Source: Anaerolineales bacterium
GTDB lineage: Bacteria; Chloroflexota; Anaerolineae; Anaerolineales; DRMV01
Reading direction: 5' to 3'
DNA: 17,509 nucleotides
NCBI GenBank assembly: GCA_015494815.1
Contig: WGAK01000087.1
Coordinates: 1-17,509 of the forward strand
In this document: in pieces, positions 14,619 to 17,509 of the stretch
Position numbering within the stretch: the stretch's first letter is position 1
Layout of the letters: every line of letters begins with the position of its first letter
The notes under the pieces: model-generated
The model's input: only the letters and a program-made list of their open reading frames with translations
Told to the model about the DNA's origin: nothing
Databases searched by the model: none
Translations under genes and position numbers: made by a program

Positions 14619-14635
14619 ACTCTGCGCTGCAGAGT
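14619..14635 (-). promoter_or_regulatory. Perfect inverted repeat at the start site (probable operator)
   Basis: On the minus strand this is ACTCTGC-AGC-GCAGAGT, seven-base perfect arms around a 3-bp centre, beginning right after the -10 box and spanning the expected +1. A further half-site GCTCTGC follows immediately downstream (14612-14618). Its position would block open-complex formation or escape when bound. The best candidate binder is the winged-helix protein encoded in the same operon. Confidence 0.65.
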
Positions 14636-14636
14636 C

Positions 14637-14665
14637 ATCCTATCAAAAACTGACCGCCCAGTCAA
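14637..14665 (-). promoter_or_regulatory. Sigma70-type promoter of the membrane protein-regulator operon
   Basis: Reading the minus strand, the -35 is TTGACT (complement of 14660-14665), the spacer is exactly 17 nt, and the -10 is TAGGAT (complement of 14637-14642). It lies 45 bp upstream of the ATG at 14592. This is the best promoter match in the window. Confidence 0.75.
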
Positions 14666-14680
14666 GTATTTAGGCATAAC

Positions 14681-14706
14681 AAAATCGGCCCGCCAAGGCC
14701 GATTTT
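14681..14706 (-). terminator. Intrinsic terminator after the deoxynucleoside kinase gene
   Basis: AAAATCGGCC (14681-14690) and GGCCGATTTT (14697-14706) are perfect 10-bp arms around the 6-nt loop. In the minus-strand transcript the stem ends in a U-run (TTTTGTTAT). It sits 65 nt past the kinase stop and just upstream of the -35 of the next operon, separating the two minus-strand units. Confidence 0.8.
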
Positions 14707-14771
14707 GCGCTTTTTGGCCGCACACCTCCTCAAATGCGGAGATGAGCCCTGCCCCGCGAGTTCGCCCGGCC

Positions 14772-15428
14772 TCAACCGTTGGGTCCCAACGGCAACAGCG
14801 GCTGATAAGGCGGCAGGCCCAAGGCCCGTCGCAACCGGTCTTCGATGAGCCGCAAATGGTCGGGATAGGCCACGAAGTCCAGGGCGTCCGCGTCCAGCAC
14901 CAGCACGGGCGCGCCCACATCGGTGGCGAAATGGGCTTCGTAGGCCGCGTGCAACGCCTCGATGTAGGCGCGCGACATGGTCCGCTCGTAGGGGCGGTCG
15001 CGCAAAGCAATGCGGTGCATGAGGGTGTCGGGCGAGGCCCGCAAATACACAATCAGGTCGGGGCGCGGCAACTTCTCGGCCAGGGCCTCGTGCACCCGCA
15101 AATACATCGCCCACTCGTCCCCGTCCAGGGTCAAACGGGCAAAAATCGCATCTTTGGCAAAAGTGTAATCGGCCAGGATGGACCGCCCCGCCTCCAGCAA
15201 GGCCGGCACCTGGCGGGTTTGCTGCCGGTAGCGACTGAGCAAGAAGAAGATTTGCGTTTGGAACGCGTAGCGCTCCTGGTCCTCATAGAACTTGGGCAAA
15301 AAGGGGTTCTCTTCGAAGGCTTCCAGCAACAGCGCGGCCTCGAACTGGGGCTGCAACAGGCGGGCCAGGGTGGTTTTGCCCACGCCGATGACCCCTTCGA
15401 TGGCCACATAGAAGGGTCGCTCCGACAT
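14772..15428 (-). CDS. Deoxynucleoside kinase (dAK/dGK-like)
   Basis: Kinases of this family (PF01712) phosphorylate deoxynucleosides in salvage. The 218-residue product has the P-loop GVIGVGKT (12-19), the motif LEAFEENPFLPKFYED (35-50; usually EPFEENPFL), DYTFAKD (87-93, the position of the DRS-like motif, with Asp87) and the LID arginines RDRPYE (143-148). Length and motifs fit the bacterial deoxyadenosine/deoxyguanosine kinase branch more than thymidine kinases, but specificity cannot be read from sequence alone. GGGAGG (complement of 15435-15440), six bases before the ATG at 15428, sets the start. It lies 17 nt after the dipeptidase gene and is the last gene before the terminator at 14681-14706. 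A 17-bp inverted repeat (14776-14792) sits in its last codons. Confidence 0.88.
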   Translation of the reverse strand: MSERPFYVAIEGVIGVGKTTLARLLQPQFEAALLLEAFEENPFLPKFYEDQERYAFQTQIFFLLSRYRQQTRQVPALLEAGRSILADYTFAKDAIFARLTLDGDEWAMYLRVHEALAEKLPRPDLIVYLRASPDTLMHRIALRDRPYERTMSRAYIEALHAAYEAHFATDVGAPVLVLDADALDFVAYPDHLRLIEDRLRRALGLPPYQPLLPLGPNG

Positions 15429-15445
15429 ATCACGCCTCCCGGGAA

Positions 15446-16531
15446 TCAGGCCGCGAGCACGCGCGCCCAATTGCCGCCGAAAATGGCCGCCACATCGTCG
15501 GCCGAGTAGCCCCGGCGTTCCAGCACCGCAGCCAAACGGGGCAGGTCCGCGATGGTATCCACCTCGGCAGGCACGGCCTGGGCGCCAAAGCCGCCGTCGA
15601 AGTCGGTGCCCAAGGCCACATGGCGGGCATCGCCGGCCATCTGGCAAATATAGTCCACATGCGCGGCCACATGCTCCAATGTGACCGCATCTTTGGGGTC
15701 GCCGGGACGCCAATGGGGCACCAGAAAGCGATTGTAAGGCACGATGCCGATGACCGCGTCCCGTTCCAACAGGCCCCGCAACAGGCGGTCGCTCAAAAAG
15801 CGGTTGCTGGGCCGCTGCACCACGGCCTGGGGGTTGGCGTGCGAGGCGATGATGGGGCCGGGAAAGCGGTCCAGCGCCTCCAACGCCGCGGCTTCGTCCA
15901 TGTGGCTCACATCCAGGATGACGCCCACCTCGGCCATGGCCCGCAACAGGTCCCGCCCTGCGGGGGTCAGCGGGCCGGGTTCGCCGGTGCCGCCGCAATA
16001 GCGGGTGCCGGCCCAGGCGGGGCCGATGACGCGCACCCCGCGCGCGGCCCACCAGGCCACCTCTTCGGGCGTGGGCTGCACGATGGCCTCGGCGCCCTCC
16101 ATGAGCAACACCCACCCCACGGGCAAAGCCTCACCGGGGGCACGGGCCTGCCACGCGGCCCAATGGGCCCGAAACGCGGCCGCGTCGGGCAGCAGGCGCC
16201 AAACATCGGGGTGGGCCTCGGCCTGCTGATGATAGTACGCCAACTCGCGGGCATAGACGGCCCGCGCCTGCTCGGGCGTGTCGTAGACCAGCCGGTCCCA
16301 CGGGCCGCCCTGGCGGCGCCGCGGCGCGGCGAACAGCGTGGCCAGCACCACCGCGACGCCGGCCTGCTGATATTCGGGCCAGCCCAGCAGCGTGTCGCCG
16401 TTGACCTGCGGCGCGAGGGCACCCTGGCTGCGCTCCTGGGCCCGCGTCTCGTGGGCCGAACGCCGATAATCCCGGCCAAAGGTGAGCGCGTTCCAGGCCA
16501 GGTCTTCGTGGGCGTCAATGAGCAAGGGCAT
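15446..16531 (-). CDS. Membrane dipeptidase family (peptidase M19) zinc hydrolase
   Basis: M19 enzymes (renal dipeptidase family) are binuclear zinc hydrolases cleaving dipeptides, including those with D-residues. The 361-residue product keeps the ligand set: His8 and Asp10 (DAHED), Glu145 (LMEG), His210 (DVSH) and His231 (SHANP), plus Asp310 in GTDFDG as the likely catalytic Asp. No signal peptide is visible, so it is probably cytoplasmic, unlike the mammalian enzyme. GGAGGT (complement of 16539-16544) favours the ATG at 16531 over a GTG at 16540, which overlaps that ribosome binding site. The gene lies 36 nt after the HAD phosphatase gene and 17 nt before the kinase gene, all on the minus strand, so one operon is likely. 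Confidence 0.92.
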   Translation of the reverse strand: MPLLIDAHEDLAWNALTFGRDYRRSAHETRAQERSQGALAPQVNGDTLLGWPEYQQAGVAVVLATLFAAPRRRQGGPWDRLVYDTPEQARAVYARELAYYHQQAEAHPDVWRLLPDAAAFRAHWAAWQARAPGEALPVGWVLLMEGAEAIVQPTPEEVAWWAARGVRVIGPAWAGTRYCGGTGEPGPLTPAGRDLLRAMAEVGVILDVSHMDEAAALEALDRFPGPIIASHANPQAVVQRPSNRFLSDRLLRGLLERDAVIGIVPYNRFLVPHWRPGDPKDAVTLEHVAAHVDYICQMAGDARHVALGTDFDGGFGAQAVPAEVDTIADLPRLAAVLERRGYSADDVAAIFGGNWARVLAA

Positions 16532-16538
16532 GGGGAAC

Positions 16539-16544
16539 ACCTCC
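16539..16544 (-). promoter_or_regulatory. Ribosome binding site deciding the dipeptidase start
   Basis: On the minus strand this reads GGAGGT, seven bases before the ATG at 16531. It overlaps the alternative in-frame GTG at 16540, which therefore cannot be served by it. Confidence 0.65.
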
Positions 16545-16567
16545 GGTGAGGCCGAGCGCGGTGGATT

Positions 16568-17275
16568 TCAGCCCGCGTGCATCAACAACGGGGCCACATC
16601 CGCGGTTGACGCCAGCAGTACGTGCGCGCCGGCCCGGCGCAATTCCCGCGGGGTGCCAAAGCCGCACAGCACCCCCGCGGTCTGCGCGCCCGCGGCCCGG
16701 CCGGCGGCCATGTCCACCGTGGTGTCGCCCACCATGAGCACGGCTTCGGGGGGCACGCCCAGCGCGGCCGCGGCCCCCAGCACGGGCTCGGGGTGCGGCT
16801 TGGTGCGAGCAAAGGTCTGCCCGCTTATCACGACTTGAAAGTACGGCCGCAGGCCCGAGGCCTCCAAAAAGCCCTCGGCCGCGGCCGCGGGGCCGGCCGA
16901 GACCACACCCAGACGGTAGCGGTCGGCCAGGGCGTCCAGCATGGCCTGCACGCCGGGCACCAGCCGGAATCCCTCGACCAGCGCGGGCTCGCGCTGCGGG
17001 AGCAGGCGCGCCACCAGGTTGTCCAGGGCCAGGCGGTCGGCCCAGGCATACAGCGTGTTGAGCGGCGTCTCCGCGACCATGACCACCGCGCGCGCAACCC
17101 GCTGCGGCCAATGCGGCCCTCCCAGCCAGGCCAAAAAGCGCAACAAACGGCTCAGGCGATGCACCACCTCGTCGTCGGTGTCGCGCAACGTACCGTCAAT
17201 GTCGAACAGCACGGCCTGCACGGCCGCGGGGCGGAAGTCGGGGTGTCGCCACACCCAGCGAGGCCGGTTGCGCAC
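16568..17275 (-). CDS. HAD-family phosphatase (phosphoglycolate phosphatase/PpaX-like)
   Basis: This 235-residue haloacid dehalogenase-type hydrolase has motif I DIDGT (nucleophile Asp25, general acid Asp27), a helical C1-type cap at about 35-100, motif II VVSAGP near residue 126, Lys159 in RTKPHPEPV as motif III, and motif IV VGDTTVD with Asp184. This is the phosphoglycolate phosphatase, pyrophosphatase and beta-phosphoglucomutase branch; the substrate is not determinable here. Translation probably starts at a GTG at 17275, served by AAGGAG (complement of 17284-17289), which overlaps the stop of the upstream gene. This indicates coupling. Downstream are the M19 dipeptidase and the kinase. 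Confidence 0.87.
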   Translation of the reverse strand: MRNRPRWVWRHPDFRPAAVQAVLFDIDGTLRDTDDEVVHRLSRLLRFLAWLGGPHWPQRVARAVVMVAETPLNTLYAWADRLALDNLVARLLPQREPALVEGFRLVPGVQAMLDALADRYRLGVVSAGPAAAAEGFLEASGLRPYFQVVISGQTFARTKPHPEPVLGAAAALGVPPEAVLMVGDTTVDMAAGRAAGAQTAGVLCGFGTPRELRRAGAHVLLASTADVAPLLMHAG

Positions 17276-17287
17276 GGGCTCGGCTCC

Positions 17288-17509
17288 TTAGCGGGTGGCC
17301 TCGAACAGGCGTTGGGCCGTGGCGCGGTCGGGCGCGATGACCCACACATGCTCGCGCGGACCGACGGTGGCGAAGAACACCGTGCCCCACTCGGTGTCTT
17401 CCCACACCCACAGGGTCGGCCCCGACGATTGCGCGGGGCCAAAGCGCTGCTCGGCATAACGCAAGAACGCGCGCGTGAATTCGTCCGCGTCGTCGGAAGT
17501 GTCCCACAC
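17288..17509 (-). CDS. C-terminal part of an unidentified protein (cut by window edge)
   Basis: The frame is open to the last base of the window, so this is probably the final 73 residues of a longer protein. The first codon, GTG at the edge, need not be a start. The visible part reads WDTSDDADEFTRAFLRYAEQRFG, then a short beta-rich stretch (PTLWVWEDTEWGTVFFATVG) and EHVWVIAPDRATAQRLFEATR. The 'WDT..DA.EF..AF' wording recalls C-terminal tails of secreted or peptidase-like Chloroflexota proteins, a recollection I cannot verify. Its TAA (17288-17290) overlaps the ribosome binding site of the HAD gene, placing it first among the visible genes of this operon. Confidence 0.6.
   Translation of the reverse strand: MWDTSDDADEFTRAFLRYAEQRFGPAQSSGPTLWVWEDTEWGTVFFATVGPREHVWVIAPDRATAQRLFEATR

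Noticed and set aside
14776..14792. Inverted repeat CCGTTGG...CCAACGG at the 3' end of the kinase gene as a terminator
   Set aside because: It lies within the coding sequence, has almost no loop and no U-run; the stem at 14681-14706 is a far better terminator.
1..17509. CRISPR arrays, tRNA/rRNA genes, transposases, phage or toxin-antitoxin genes
   Set aside because: No regularly spaced repeats, tRNA-like cloverleaf with conserved T-loop, or coding motifs of these classes were seen; the four-way fold at 3776-3905 lacks tRNA features.

Overview
This is a GC-rich (strongly G/C at third codon positions), densely coded bacterial stretch. A ~205-residue short-form EF-Ts, a tungsten-type aldehyde:ferredoxin oxidoreductase, lipoproteins with DUF348/G5 and propeller domains, and extragenic palindromic repeats of the 'cccccttccctctctt' kind together suggest Chloroflexota, perhaps an Anaerolineae- or Thermoflexia-like lineage. 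That placement is inference from gene content, since no rRNA is present.

Layout: (1) 1-1507, plus strand: tsf and pyrH, the tail of the usual rpsB-tsf-pyrH-frr translation/nucleotide operon, with a perfect 26-bp palindrome between them and no frr after pyrH. (2) 1517-3707, minus strand, converging on pyrH with a 9-nt gap: a two-gene lipoprotein operon. (3) 3708-4100: a divergent intergenic region with a ~130-bp composite palindromic element and a putative extended -10 promoter. (4) 4101-9490, plus strand: scpB-smc-radical SAM enzyme, tightly packed and apparently translationally coupled. scpA is not in the window. (5) 9680-13229, plus strand: a tungsten AOR and an amidase-signature hydrolase, separated by a GC-rich hairpin. 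(6) 13285-14592, minus strand: a six-TM membrane protein, a winged-helix regulator coupled to it, and a DUF167 protein. They lie behind a near-consensus sigma70-type promoter whose start site overlaps a perfect inverted repeat, which looks like an autoregulatory operator. (7) 14681-17509, minus strand: the C-terminal end of an unknown protein, a HAD phosphatase, an M19 dipeptidase and a deoxynucleoside kinase, probably one operon ending at an intrinsic terminator.

Most genes belong to well-known families. The parts least explained by them are the placement of a three-cysteine CX4CX2C radical SAM enzyme overlapping the smc stop codon, the composite palindromic element at 3776-3905, and the dyads at the start sites of the scpB and membrane-protein operons. 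I saw no tRNA, rRNA, CRISPR array, transposase or prophage gene.
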